The position numbers were made by a program, and so were the translations under genes. A model generated the notes under the pieces. It was not told the DNA's origin and did not search any database. It saw nothing but the letters and a program-made list of their open reading frames with translations. This document shows positions 24,968 through 33,721 of a stretch of 64,000 nt of DNA, piece by piece. How positions within the stretch are numbered: the stretch's first letter is position 1; every line of letters begins with the position of its first letter. Origin of the DNA: Streptomyces sp. NBC_00443 (GTDB taxonomy: Bacteria; Actinomycetota; Actinomycetes; Streptomycetales; Streptomycetaceae); contig NZ_CP107917.1 in assembly GCF_036014175.1 (NCBI RefSeq), forward strand, positions 7,068,001 through 7,132,000. The letters run 5' to 3'.

Positions 24968-25126
24968 TGGGCGCCCACGGCCATCGCCCTGGCTGGTGGC
25001 CGCAGCCGGTGGCCGTGAACGCTCCGCTCCGGGTGCGTCGGCCAGGTGACACGGCGAGAATGAAGGGCGCCGGGACTAGCGGTGCGTCCCGCGCCGCGCC
25101 GGCCGTCCGGCACCGGGAGGTACTTC

Positions 25127-25564
25127 ATGACCACTGCCGGAGACATCATGCACCGTGGCGCCCAGTGGATCCCGGCTCACGAGACCCTGGACCGCGCCGC
25201 CCAGCTGATGCGCGAGCTGGGCGTCGGTGCGCTTCCCATCAGTGACGAGAACGAAAGGCTCTGCGGCATCCTCACCGACCGCGACATCGTCATCGGCTGC
25301 GTCGCCATGGGCCGCGACCCGAGCAAGGTCACCGCCGGCGACATGGCCCAGGGCACCCCGCGCTGGATCGAGTCGAACGCCGACATCAGCGACGTGCTCC
25401 GGGAGATGCAGGACCACCAGATCCGTCGGCTCCCCGTCATCGAGAACAAGCGCCTGGTCGGCATGATCAGCGAGGCCGATCTGGTCCTGAACCTGCGTCA
25501 GGGCGACGTCGCCCACTGGGCCGAGAGCGTCTACGCCAGGACCGGCACGTCGACGACGCACTGA
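25127..25564 (+). CDS. CBS domain protein
   Basis: 145-residue protein consisting of a tandem CBS pair (about residues 7-60 and 72-130), the first with GVGALPISDENERLCGILTD and DRDIV, the second with RRLPVIENKRLVGMISEADL. Such stand-alone CBS pairs bind adenine nucleotides and act as energy-state sensors; partner unknown. The ATG at 25127 follows GGGAGG by six bases. Upstream open frame is not coding-like. Confidence 0.92.
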   Translation: MTTAGDIMHRGAQWIPAHETLDRAAQLMRELGVGALPISDENERLCGILTDRDIVIGCVAMGRDPSKVTAGDMAQGTPRWIESNADISDVLREMQDHQIRRLPVIENKRLVGMISEADLVLNLRQGDVAHWAESVYARTGTSTTH

Positions 25565-25655
25565 CCCGGCGAGCACCCGACCGCATTCCGTCTGCCGTCC
25601 TCGTCCGGCCCACCCCGGCGGGCGGGGACGCACCGGAACCGGCCGGTCGGCCGCG

Positions 25656-26783
25656 TCAGAGCCAACCGTTGCGCCGGAATCCGCGGTACAGCACCAGACA
25701 CGCGACGGATATCACGCCCAGGACCAGCGGATAGCCGAACGTCCAGCGCAGTTCGGGCATGTGCTCGAAGTTCATCCCGTACACCCCGCACACCATCGTC
25801 GGCACGGCGATGATCGCGGCCCAGGCCGTGATCTTCCGCATGTCCTCGTTCTGCGAGACCGTGACCTGTGCCAGGTGCGCCTGCAGGATCGAGTTGAGCA
25901 GCTCGTCGAAGGCGGCTATCTGCTCCTTCGCCCGCAGCAGATGGTCGGAGACGTCACGGAAGTAGGCCTGTATCTCCGGCTCCACCGCCCTGATGGACAG
26001 TGAGGCCAGGTCCTCGAGCGGGCGGCTCAGTGGAACCACGGCCCGCTTCAGCTCCAGCAGTTCCCGCTTGAGCTGGTAGATCCGGCCCGGGTCGGCCCGC
26101 GCACCGTTCGCCGCGAACACCTCCGTCTCGACCTCGTCGATGTCCTCCTGTACCGAGTCGATGACGCTCAGATAGTCGTCGACGACGTGGTCCGCGATCG
26201 CGTGCAGCACCGCCGCCGGTCCCTTGGAGAGCTGCTCGGGGCTCGACTCCAGCTCCTCGCGCAACGGGCCCAGTGAGCCATGCCGCCCGTGCCGCACCGT
26301 GATCACGAAGTCCTGGCCGACGAACACCATGATCTCGCCGGTGTTGACGACCTCGCTCGTCGCCGTGAGCTCCTCGTGCTCGATGTAACAGACCGTCTTG
26401 AGCACCGCGAACAGCGTCTCGTCGTAGCGCTCCAGCTTCGGCCGCTGATGTGCCTCGATCGCGTCCTCGACCGCCAGCGGATGCAGGGCGAACAGCTCGG
26501 CGATGCCCGCGAACTCCTGGTCCGTCGGCTCATGGAGACCGAGCCAGACGAACCCGCCACCACGCTTGCGTACCTTCTGCACGACGTCGACCAGATCGCC
26601 GCTCTCCGTGACCCGCACACCGTCCCGGTACGTCACGCAGTTGACCACCGAGGAGCCCAGCGGGGACCGGGCGGGGTGGCTGAGGTCGACGCGGGGGCGC
26701 CGTCGAGCCAGCCGTGCCACCTTACGGAGGCCGCCGACCCTGCCGAGGCCCGTGACCTTCCGCAGATTCCCTGCCATGGACAT
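25656..26783 (-). CDS. corA: CorA-type magnesium/cobalt transport protein
   Basis: 375-residue CorA family divalent cation channel. A large cytoplasmic alpha/beta N-domain and long stalk helix precede two C-terminal transmembrane helices; the signature YGMNF sits at the end of the first of them, followed by the short acidic loop EHMPE. The N-terminal 40 residues are strongly basic (KVARLARRRPRVD). AAGGAG lies six bases upstream of ATG 26783. It is convergent with the CBS gene. Confidence 0.93.
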   Translation of the reverse strand: MSMAGNLRKVTGLGRVGGLRKVARLARRRPRVDLSHPARSPLGSSVVNCVTYRDGVRVTESGDLVDVVQKVRKRGGGFVWLGLHEPTDQEFAGIAELFALHPLAVEDAIEAHQRPKLERYDETLFAVLKTVCYIEHEELTATSEVVNTGEIMVFVGQDFVITVRHGRHGSLGPLREELESSPEQLSKGPAAVLHAIADHVVDDYLSVIDSVQEDIDEVETEVFAANGARADPGRIYQLKRELLELKRAVVPLSRPLEDLASLSIRAVEPEIQAYFRDVSDHLLRAKEQIAAFDELLNSILQAHLAQVTVSQNEDMRKITAWAAIIAVPTMVCGVYGMNFEHMPELRWTFGYPLVLGVISVACLVLYRGFRRNGWL

Positions 26784-27046
26784 CTGGATCTCCTTGCGTG
26801 GATCTCCTCGTTGACGCGCGGCTCACCTCCGGGGCATCCCAGCCCCTTCGGCTCGCTCGCGCTGCGCTGCATCTTTGCGCCCTGGCTCGCCAGTTTGCCA
26901 GGTGGGCGTGAGAGGCGGGTAAGCCTGTGGGAACAGATAGTTCCGCTTTGTTCCCGGCTGTGGATGAAGGGGCTGTACCAAATTCGGGGCAGTCCTGCCG
27001 AGCGTCGCCCCCTCCGGACAAGCCGGGCAACTGGGATGATCGCATC

Positions 27047-27985
27047 ATGACGCGAACCGACGGGTATCTCCTCGACAACCGGCAGGCGGAGGCGGCCGAG
27101 CGCTTCGACGCATTCGCCACACTCTTCGACCCCACGACGTTCCGGCATTTCGAACGTTTCGGCATCGGACCCGGCTGGCGCTGCTGGGAGGTGGGCGCCG
27201 GCGGCATCTCGGTGGCGTCCTGGCTGGCCAAGAAGGTCGGCCCGACCGGACGGGTCGTCGCGACCGACATCGACACCTCACTGCTCACCCGGGCCGCCCG
27301 CCCTCCGGTCGAGGTCCGCCTGCACGATGTGGGCGCGGACGAGCCGCCGGGGGAGGGCTTCGACCTGGTGCACGCCCGGCTCGTGCTCGTGCATGTGCCG
27401 GACCGCGAACGGGCGTTGCGATCGATGATCGAGGCACTGCGCCCCGGCGGCCGGCTCTTGATCGAGGACGCCGACCCCGCTCTGCAGCCCCTGCTCTGCC
27501 CCGACGAGTACGGCCCCGACCAGCAGCTCGCGAACCGCCTCCGGCAGGGCTTCCGCAAGCTGCTCGCCGACCGCGGCGCCGACCTGTCCTACGGCCGCAG
27601 GCTCCCGCGTCTGCTCCGTGAGGCGGGTCTGCGCAGGGTGGAGGCCGACGCGTACTTCCCGATCACCTCGCCCGCCTGCGCCGCCCTGGAGTCCGCCACC
27701 GTCCGTCAGATCCGCGACCAGCTCGTCGCCGAGGGCATCGCCACCGACCAGGACATCGACCGCCACCTCGCCAACGTCGCCGCCAGAGGCATGGACCTGG
27801 CCACCGCCCCGATGATCTCGGCGTGGGGGCGCAAGGCGCCGGAGGAGAGCGGAGCTGACATCGCCGCAGAGGTCGGGGAGCCGGCGTCGCTTCAGTCGCC
27901 GGGAGCTGACGCCGCTCAGTCGCCGGGAGCTGACGCCGCTTCAGTCACCGAGGAACTGATGTCGCTTCAGTCGCCGAGGAACTGA
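27047..27985 (+). CDS. SAM-dependent methyltransferase with repeat-encoded tail
   Basis: 312-residue class I methyltransferase. Motif I is CWEVGAGGISVASWL (about 45-59), motif II VVATDIDTSLLT, and the post-motif region FDLVHARLVLVHVPDRERAL; the core ends near residue 268 with MISAWGRKAP. The last 40 residues are not part of the fold and are encoded by the first copies of a 24-26-base tandem repeat, with the stop codon inside the fourth copy. No Shine-Dalgarno is seen before the ATG at 27047. Confidence 0.85.
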   Translation: MTRTDGYLLDNRQAEAAERFDAFATLFDPTTFRHFERFGIGPGWRCWEVGAGGISVASWLAKKVGPTGRVVATDIDTSLLTRAARPPVEVRLHDVGADEPPGEGFDLVHARLVLVHVPDRERALRSMIEALRPGGRLLIEDADPALQPLLCPDEYGPDQQLANRLRQGFRKLLADRGADLSYGRRLPRLLREAGLRRVEADAYFPITSPACAALESATVRQIRDQLVAEGIATDQDIDRHLANVAARGMDLATAPMISAWGRKAPEESGADIAAEVGEPASLQSPGADAAQSPGADAASVTEELMSLQSPRN

Positions 27986-28050
27986 TGTCGCTTCAGTCGC
28001 CGGAGAACTGACGCCGCTTCCGTCACCAGGGCGCTGACACCGCTTCAGCC
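27886..28050. repeat. minisatellite of 24-26-base units spanning the methyltransferase stop codon
   Basis: Units start at 27886 (25 bases), 27911 (24), 27935 (26), 27961 (26), 27987 (26) and 28013 (26), with a partial seventh from 28039. The typical unit is GTCGCTTCAGTCGCCGAGGA plus ACTGAT. Because 25 and 26 are not multiples of three, each unit is read in a shifted frame, and the gene's TGA is at 27983-27985 in the fourth unit. Confidence 0.88.
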
Positions 28051-28089
28051 GACCTCGCCTGCCTTCATTCCGGCCCTTACTCCGGCCCT

Positions 28090-29031
28090 TCACTCCGGCG
28101 CGGGCGGCCTTCCGCCCACCCGCTCCACCGCCAGTGCACCTGCCCGGCACCCCTCCCGCGCCGCGTCCTCGGGTCGGGCACCCGTGAGCAGGGCCGCGAG
28201 AAAGGCACCGGTGAAGGCGTCGCCGGCTCCCGTGGTGTCCCTCGGTGTCGTGGGCACGGCCGGGACGTGGGCGCTCACGGTGCCCGACCTGGCGACCATG
28301 GCGCCGTCCGCGCCCTGTTTGGCGACCACCAGCGGAACATGGCGACTCAGCTTGGCCGCCGCGTCCGCCGCATCGGGCAGCCCGGTGAGCAGACACGCCT
28401 CGTCACGGCTCGGCAGCAGGACCTCCAGGCCCTCCACCAGCGTCAGGAAACGGTCGACGCCCAGCTCCACGAGGAAGCCCGCCGACGCCGGGTCCAGGCT
28501 CACCGGTACTCCACGCGCGCGTGCGGACGCCAACGCCACCGCCACCAGCGCGCGGCTCGGCTCGGAGAACAGCAGGTAGCCCGAGAGGTGCAGCCATGCG
28601 ACACCGTCGAGCAGGGCATCCGACCAGTCGCCGGGGTCGAGCCGCAGGGACGCCCCGCTGTCGGTGAGGAATGTCCGCTCGGCAGCCGCGCCCGTGTCGA
28701 CCAGGCAGATCACCGTCCCGGTCGGTGCCTGTGGATCCACCACGAGACAGGGCTGTACTCCGCTCGCGGCCAGCGCCCGTGCGTGCCACGCGGCGGCGTC
28801 CGCTCCCACCCGCCCCAGCAGCCGCACTTCCGTAGCGCCCCAGTACGCCGCCCAGCAGGCCACATTGGCCCCGGCGCCGCCCGGCACCGTCCGGACGGCC
28901 GCCGCGGTGTCCGTACCCGAGGCGAGCGGTCCCCGGTGCCGGGCGATGACGTCCGTGACGACGTCGCCGACGACGAGCAGTGCGCCGTCGCGCCCGTAGG
29001 CCGGGCCGGTCTCCCTCTCCGGCTCGCTCAC
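28090..29031 (-). CDS. psuK: PfkB family carbohydrate kinase, probable pseudouridine kinase
   Basis: 313-residue ribokinase-fold (PfkB) kinase. Signature 1 is PGGAGANVACWAAYWGA near residue 50 and signature 2 DTTGAGDAFTGAFL with catalytic Asp near residue 265. It overlaps the upstream pseudouridine-5'-phosphate glycosidase gene by four bases (GTGA), and the known PsuK-PsuG pathway converts pseudouridine to its 5'-phosphate and then to uracil and ribose 5-phosphate. The specific PsuK call rests on this coupling; PfkB sequence alone would allow other sugars. Confidence 0.85.
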   Translation of the reverse strand: MSEPERETGPAYGRDGALLVVGDVVTDVIARHRGPLASGTDTAAAVRTVPGGAGANVACWAAYWGATEVRLLGRVGADAAAWHARALAASGVQPCLVVDPQAPTGTVICLVDTGAAAERTFLTDSGASLRLDPGDWSDALLDGVAWLHLSGYLLFSEPSRALVAVALASARARGVPVSLDPASAGFLVELGVDRFLTLVEGLEVLLPSRDEACLLTGLPDAADAAAKLSRHVPLVVAKQGADGAMVARSGTVSAHVPAVPTTPRDTTGAGDAFTGAFLAALLTGARPEDAAREGCRAGALAVERVGGRPPAPE

Positions 29032-29936
29032 GTCCCGGCCCAGGCCGCGGCGATGCGCCCCGCCAGCCGTACGTTGCCGCGCACCGCCGCGAGGTTGGCG
29101 CTCAGTGAGGCGCCGTCCGTGTGCCGCACCAAGTAGTCCAGCAGGAACGGCGTGACCGCCTGACCCGTGATGCCTTGCTCCTCGCACGCGTGCAGCGCGT
29201 CGGCGAGCACACGCGCGTGCAGCTCGGGATCCAGCTGCTCCTCCTCCGGCACCGGGTTGGCGACGATCAGCGCCGACTCCGGCCCGTCGAGGGCGTCCTG
29301 AGCGCGCATCACCTCGGCCACCTCCTGCGGTGACCCAAGCGTCCAGTCCACCGGATGCCCCGAGTCGGACAGGTAGAAGCCGGGGAAGCGCTCCGTGCGG
29401 TAGCCGGCGACCGCGACGCCGAGCGTCTCCAGCCGCTGCAGGGTCGCCGGGACATCCAGGATCGACTTCACGCCGGCGCACACCACCGTGATCCGCGCCC
29501 GCGCCAGCAGCCCCAGGTCGGCCGACTCGTCCTGCGTCACCGTCCACTCCCGGTGCACACCGCCGAGCCCGCCCGTCGCGAACACGCGTACGCCCGACAG
29601 CGCAGCCAGCAGAGCCGTCGCCGACACCGTGGTCGCCCCGCTCGCCCCGGAGGCCACCGCGAGCGGCAGATCCCGGTGGCCCAGCTTGCGGATCCCGTCC
29701 TCGTTCGCGATCCGCTCCAGCTGCTCCTTGTCCAGGCCGACGTGGGGCCGTCCGTCCAGCACGGCGATCGTCGCGGGAACGGCTCCCTCCTGGCGTACGA
29801 CGTCCTCCAGCTCCAGCGCCACCTGCAGATTGCGCGGGCGTGGCAGCCCGTGCGCGATGATCGTGGACTCCAGGGCAACCACGGGTCGACGCGCGTCGAC
29901 CGCGTCCCGTACCTCTTCCGACACCACCAGCACCAC
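29028..29936 (-). CDS. psuG: pseudouridine-5'-phosphate glycosidase
   Basis: 302-residue PsuG enzyme, which cleaves (reversibly) the C-C glycosidic bond of pseudouridine 5'-phosphate. Family segments are VALESTIIAHGLPRPRNLQ, SGASGATTVSATALLA, the lysine-bearing VCAGVKSILDVPATLQ and the NPVPEEEQLD loop. It forms a trimer in characterised relatives. The start is GTG at 29936 with AGGAGG upstream. Together with the overlapping kinase it forms a two-gene salvage operon. Confidence 0.95.
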   Translation of the reverse strand: MVLVVSEEVRDAVDARRPVVALESTIIAHGLPRPRNLQVALELEDVVRQEGAVPATIAVLDGRPHVGLDKEQLERIANEDGIRKLGHRDLPLAVASGASGATTVSATALLAALSGVRVFATGGLGGVHREWTVTQDESADLGLLARARITVVCAGVKSILDVPATLQRLETLGVAVAGYRTERFPGFYLSDSGHPVDWTLGSPQEVAEVMRAQDALDGPESALIVANPVPEEEQLDPELHARVLADALHACEEQGITGQAVTPFLLDYLVRHTDGASLSANLAAVRGNVRLAGRIAAAWAGT

Positions 29937-30033
29937 GCCTGCCTCCTGTCCGTCGGTCTTCCCTCATCTCTGGCGGGCGGCGCACCGGGTCAAACCCTTG
30001 CGGCATGTGTGAGACACCACCAGCCTGGAATGT

Positions 30034-30462
30034 ATGACCGACAACACGACACGCCTCGACCACGTGGTCCTCTGGGTGAGCGACCCGGCCGCGTCGGCCG
30101 CGTTCTACGAGAAGACGCTCGGCATGCTGCCCGTCAGGCTCACGGATTTCATCGCGGGCGAGGCGCCGTTTCCCTCGGTGCGCGTCAACGACGAGACCAT
30201 TCTCGACCTCATGCCGATGACCATGGCGGAGCGCATGAAGATGCTCCCCGACGCGGCCCGCAGCGCGGGACACCCGGTCAATCACGTCTGCCTGTCACTG
30301 CCGGAGGCCGACTTCCACGGGCTGCGCAGCCACCTGGAGGAGCAGGACGTGCCCGTCTCGGAGTACTCGTACGACTCCTTCGGCGCCCGCGGCAAGGCCA
30401 AGCGCAGCTTCTACTTCCGTGACCCCGACGGCAACATCTTCGAGGCCCGGCACTACGAGTAG
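30034..30462 (+). CDS. VOC family (glyoxalase/dioxygenase-fold) protein
   Basis: 142-residue vicinal-oxygen-chelate protein. LDHVVLWVSDPAASAAFYEK begins the first beta-alpha-beta-beta-beta module, NHVCLSLPEADF the second, and RSFYFRDPDGNIFEARHYE ends it with the usual metal-ligand Glu. His9, His near residue 81 and the terminal Glu are plausible metal ligands. Reaction unknown. It is divergent from psuG and followed by a good hairpin terminator. Confidence 0.9.
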   Translation: MTDNTTRLDHVVLWVSDPAASAAFYEKTLGMLPVRLTDFIAGEAPFPSVRVNDETILDLMPMTMAERMKMLPDAARSAGHPVNHVCLSLPEADFHGLRSHLEEQDVPVSEYSYDSFGARGKAKRSFYFRDPDGNIFEARHYE

Positions 30463-30484
30463 GGCGCCGGCAGGGCACCGAGCA

Positions 30485-30508
30485 GGGGGCCACGCGCGGG
30501 TGGCCCCC
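30485..30508 (+). terminator. hairpin terminator after the VOC gene
   Basis: GGGGGCCAC pairs with GTGGCCCCC around a six-base GCGCGG loop, followed by GTTTCTC. Confidence 0.75.
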
Positions 30509-30552
30509 GTTTCTCGGGACGTCGGTGCCGGAAAACGTCGGAGCCGGGGACG

Positions 30553-31778
30553 TCAGACCGCCCGTACGCCGTCCAGCGTCCCATGCGGATTCAGCACGTA
30601 CTTGCGGCTGGCGCCCTGGTCGAACTCGGCGTAGCCCTGTGGTGCGTCCTCGATCCCGATCACGGTCGCGTTGACCGCCTTGGCGATGTGCACCCGGTCG
30701 TGCAGGATCGTCATCATCAGGCCCCGGTGGTACTGCATGACCGGGCACTGTCCGGTCGTGAAGCGGTGGCTCCTGGCCCAGCCGAGGCCCAGCCGCACCT
30801 TCAGCGTCCCGGACTTGGCGTCCTGGTCGACCCCTCCGGGGTCGTCCGTGACATACAGGCCGGGGATGCCGAGGGCACCGCCCGCGCGTGTGACGCCCAT
30901 CAGCGAGTTGAGGACCGTCGCGGGCGCCTCCTGGGCGTTCGGGCCGTGGGCCCGCGCTTCGAAGCCGACCGCGTCGACCGCGGCGTCCACCTCGGGCTCC
31001 CCGAGGATCTGCGCGATCTGCTCCTCCACACTGCCCTGCGAGACGTCGACGGTCTCGCAGCCGAAGCTGCGCGCCTGGGCGAGGCGTTCGGCGTTCAGGT
31101 CGCCGACGATGACGACGGCGGCGCCCAGCAGATGCGCCGAAGCGGCCGCCGCGAGCCCGACCGGGCCCGCCCCGGCGACGTACACCGTCGAGCCGACCCC
31201 CGCACCCGAGCTGACCACGCCGTGGAAGCCGGTCGGGAAGATGTCCGACAGCATCGTCAGATCGAGCAGCTTCGCCCGCGCCTGGTCCCGGTCGGGGAAC
31301 TTCAGCAGGTTGAAGTCCGCGTAGGGGACCATGGCGAACTCGGCCTGTCCGCCGACCCAGCCGCCCATGTCGACATAGCCGTACGCGGCCCCGGGCCTGG
31401 CCGGGTTCACGTTCAGGCAGATGCCGGTCTTGCGCTCCTTGCAGTTACGGCACCGCCCGCAGGCGATGTTGAACGGTACGGAGACGATGTCGCCGACGTC
31501 GATGGTCTCGACGTCCGGACCCCGTTCGACGACCTCTCCGGTGATCTCGTGTCCGAGTACCAGCCCCTCCGGCGCGGTCGTCCGCCCGCGCACCATGTGC
31601 TGGTCACTTCCGCAGATGTTGGTCGCGAGGACCTTGAGGATCACCCCGTGCCGGCACTTGCGGCCGACGTTGTCGGGGGCGACTCCGGTCCGTCCTGGAG
31701 CTCGAGCGTGGGGTAGTCGATGGTCCTGACCTCCACCGTGCCCGGCTTGAGATACGCCACTGCCCTGTTTCCGCTCAT
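30553..31778 (-). pseudogene. fdhA: glutathione-independent formaldehyde dehydrogenase, frameshifted
   Basis: Zinc-dependent medium-chain dehydrogenase of the glutathione-independent formaldehyde dehydrogenase type (about 408 residues if restored). The first 30 codons read MSGNRAVAYLKPGTVEVRTI and on to ELQDGP from ATG 31778; the rest, from about GVAPDNVGRKCRHG onward, is in a different frame, so one base is missing near 31681-31695 (GGACC-GGAGTC where GGACCCGGAGTC is expected). Beyond the shift the protein is intact: zinc-site NICGSDQHMVRG and LGHEITGEVVE, structural-zinc Cys cluster CGRCRNCKERKTGIC, and NAD site VAGAGPVGLAAAAS. This is either a real inactivating mutation or a sequencing error. 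Confidence 0.85.
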
Positions 31779-31970
31779 GCGTGATCGCTGTCCCTTCGGC
31801 CCGGGTCTTCCGGATGCCAGCGGCTGTGCGCATGGCCGAGTCTGCTCCTGCAGATGGGCTCCGGCCAGTCCTCGCGGCTACCGGAAGCACCCGGTCTGCT
31901 CGGGCCCCGCGAGAGCCGAGGCGGGCAGGCCTTTCGGACGGGTTGACGGGCTGATGGGCTGATGGGGCGG

Positions 31971-32125
31971 CGGTGCCTGGACGGGCAGAGGTTGTGGACC
32001 GGGTGGCCTGGACGAACTGAGGTTGTGGATCGGGCGGCCTGGACGGGTAGAGCTCGCGGACCGGGCGGCCTGGACTGGCTGAGGTTGTGGGCTGGGCGGC
32101 CTGGACTGGTAGAGCTTGCGGACTG
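31971..32125. repeat. tandem repeat, five 31-base units
   Basis: Exact 31-base periodicity with units at 31971, 32002, 32033, 32064 and 32095, each of the type GGCGGCCTGGACTGGCTGAG plus GTTGTGGACTG. The units alternate between a TGAGGTTGTGG and a TAGAGCTTGCGG version of the second half. It occupies most of the gene-free stretch 31779-32240; no CRISPR-like spacers or coding sequence are seen. Confidence 0.88.
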
Positions 32126-32240
32126 GGGGACTGGAATGGGCGGCGCCGACGGGCTGGCCGTGCGCTGCCTGCGTTTCCTGTGGCCCGAGCCAGCCGAGGT
32201 GTGTCCCTCGTGGCGGGCCGGGCGGCCGGGGGGCGTGGCG

Positions 32241-33527
32241 TCAGTCGCCGGCCAGAGCCTTCTCCGTCCGCCTTCCCCGGGTGAAAAGAGCCAGCCCCGC
32301 CAACGGCAGCAGCAGGCACGCGGCAGCGAAGTTCAGCCAGGCGTAGCTCGCCTGCGCGACCACCAGCCCGGCGGCAGCCCCGCCGATGCCCGCGGAGGCG
32401 TTCATGGCGAGGTCCGACAGTCCCTGCGCGGCGGCCCGGGCGGGCTGCGGCACGGAGTCCGTGAGCAGCGCGGAACCGGAGACGAGCGCCGCCGACCAGC
32501 CGAGCCCCAGCACGAAGAGCCCGAAGGCCGTCTGCCCATGACTGCCGCCCGCCGTACCGGCGACGAACACCGCGCACGCCAGCAGCCCCACGGCCAGCCC
32601 GATCCCGGACAGCCGCCCCAGCCGGTCCGACAGCCGCCCCATGAGCGGCGCGAACGCGTACATGCCGGCGATGTGCCCGCTGATGACCAGTCCGATCAGA
32701 TCGATGCCCGCGCCGTGGTGCGCGAGGTCGACCGGGGTCATCGACATCACCGAGACCATCGCCGTGTGTGCGACGGCCACGGTCACCACCGCGAGCCGCG
32801 CCCGCGGCGAGGCGGCCACGGCTGCAACCCCGGCGCGCAGCGAACGGGCCGCGGGTGACTGCTCCTCGGCCGGCGCGAGCGCACGTGCCGTCAGCAGCGG
32901 GTCAGGCCGCAGCAGTACGGCCACCACGACCGCGGATATCAGGAAGATCCCCGCCGCCCACAGGAACGGACCCGCCGCGGCGGGTATCCCGAGTCCTGTG
33001 ACGCTACGACCGGCGGGCGCGGCGATGTTCGGGCCGAGCACCGCGCCGATCGTGGTCGCCCACACGACGAGCGAGATGGCCCGGGCCCGATGTTCCGGCT
33101 CGGCCAGATCCGCGGCGGCGAACCGGGCCTGCAGATTCGCCGACGAGGCCGCGCCGAACGCCGCCATCCCGCACAGCAGCAGCGGAAAGCTCCCGATGCT
33201 TGCCGCGATCACCGTGACTCCTGCGCCCACGGCCCCGATGAGATAGGCGAGAACGAGCCCGGGCCGTCGCCCTCGCGCGGTCATCAGCGCGGCGAGCGGC
33301 ATCGACAACAACGCCGTACCGGCGACGGTCGCGGTGGGCGCGAGCCCCGACAGCGACTCGGTGCCGCTGACCTCCTTGGCCAGGACCGCAGCGAGCGCGA
33401 TACCGGTGGCGACGCCCAGGCCGCCCAGGATCTGCGTGGTGATCAGCACGCCCGAGATTCGGCGCCGCAGTGCAGGCAGCCGGTCGGGCGGGACGGGAAC
33501 GACGACCTGCCGCTCCACGGCGGTCAC
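32241..33527 (-). CDS. MFS transporter
   Basis: About 428-residue major facilitator with twelve hydrophobic segments. The loop between helices 2 and 3 has ALMTARGRRPGLVLAYLIG and the second-half counterpart is FAPLMGRLSDRLGRLSGIG, the usual cytoplasmic MFS motif A. Probably a proton-driven drug or metabolite exporter; substrate unknown. The open frame extends to a TTG at 33608, but GTG at 33527 is a reasonable start before the first helix; none has a clear Shine-Dalgarno. A palindrome at 33676-33690 lies upstream. Confidence 0.87.
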   Translation of the reverse strand: MTAVERQVVVPVPPDRLPALRRRISGVLITTQILGGLGVATGIALAAVLAKEVSGTESLSGLAPTATVAGTALLSMPLAALMTARGRRPGLVLAYLIGAVGAGVTVIAASIGSFPLLLCGMAAFGAASSANLQARFAAADLAEPEHRARAISLVVWATTIGAVLGPNIAAPAGRSVTGLGIPAAAGPFLWAAGIFLISAVVVAVLLRPDPLLTARALAPAEEQSPAARSLRAGVAAVAASPRARLAVVTVAVAHTAMVSVMSMTPVDLAHHGAGIDLIGLVISGHIAGMYAFAPLMGRLSDRLGRLSGIGLAVGLLACAVFVAGTAGGSHGQTAFGLFVLGLGWSAALVSGSALLTDSVPQPARAAAQGLSDLAMNASAGIGGAAAGLVVAQASYAWLNFAAACLLLPLAGLALFTRGRRTEKALAGD

Positions 33528-33675
33528 GACGCGCACCCGGCTGTACGGCCCGTCCGGCGGGTCGGCAGGGGACAACACGACGAACAGGCCGCATACAGGT
33601 GGGTGCAAGGTGTCGTCACAGGCGCAGTCTCCCCCTCATCTCCTGCCCGCCCAACCCCGCGAGGGACCGAGGAGC

Positions 33676-33690
33676 CTTCACAGTGTGAAG
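33676..33690. promoter_or_regulatory. 15-base palindrome upstream of the MFS gene
   Basis: CTTCACA-G-TGTGAAG is a perfect palindrome with seven-base arms, followed by another half site ATGTGAAG at 33692-33699. It lies about 150 bases upstream of the MFS start and just after the end of the ogt-like gene. Confidence 0.5.
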
Positions 33691-33721
33691 AATGTGAAGC
33701 CCTCGGAAGATCATCAAGAGC

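Noticed and set aside
31971..32125. CRISPR array
   Set aside because: The units are contiguous without unique spacers, diverge internally, and no cas genes are near.
31776..32577. Open frame continuing upstream of the dehydrogenase in the frame of its C-terminal part
   Set aside because: It is only an open frame created by GC bias; the true N-terminus is encoded in the other frame, which reveals the one-base frameshift.
31962..32858. Plus-strand open frame through the 31-base repeat
   Set aside because: It has a repetitive Trp/Gly/Arg composition and then runs antisense to the MFS gene; no ribosome binding site supports it.
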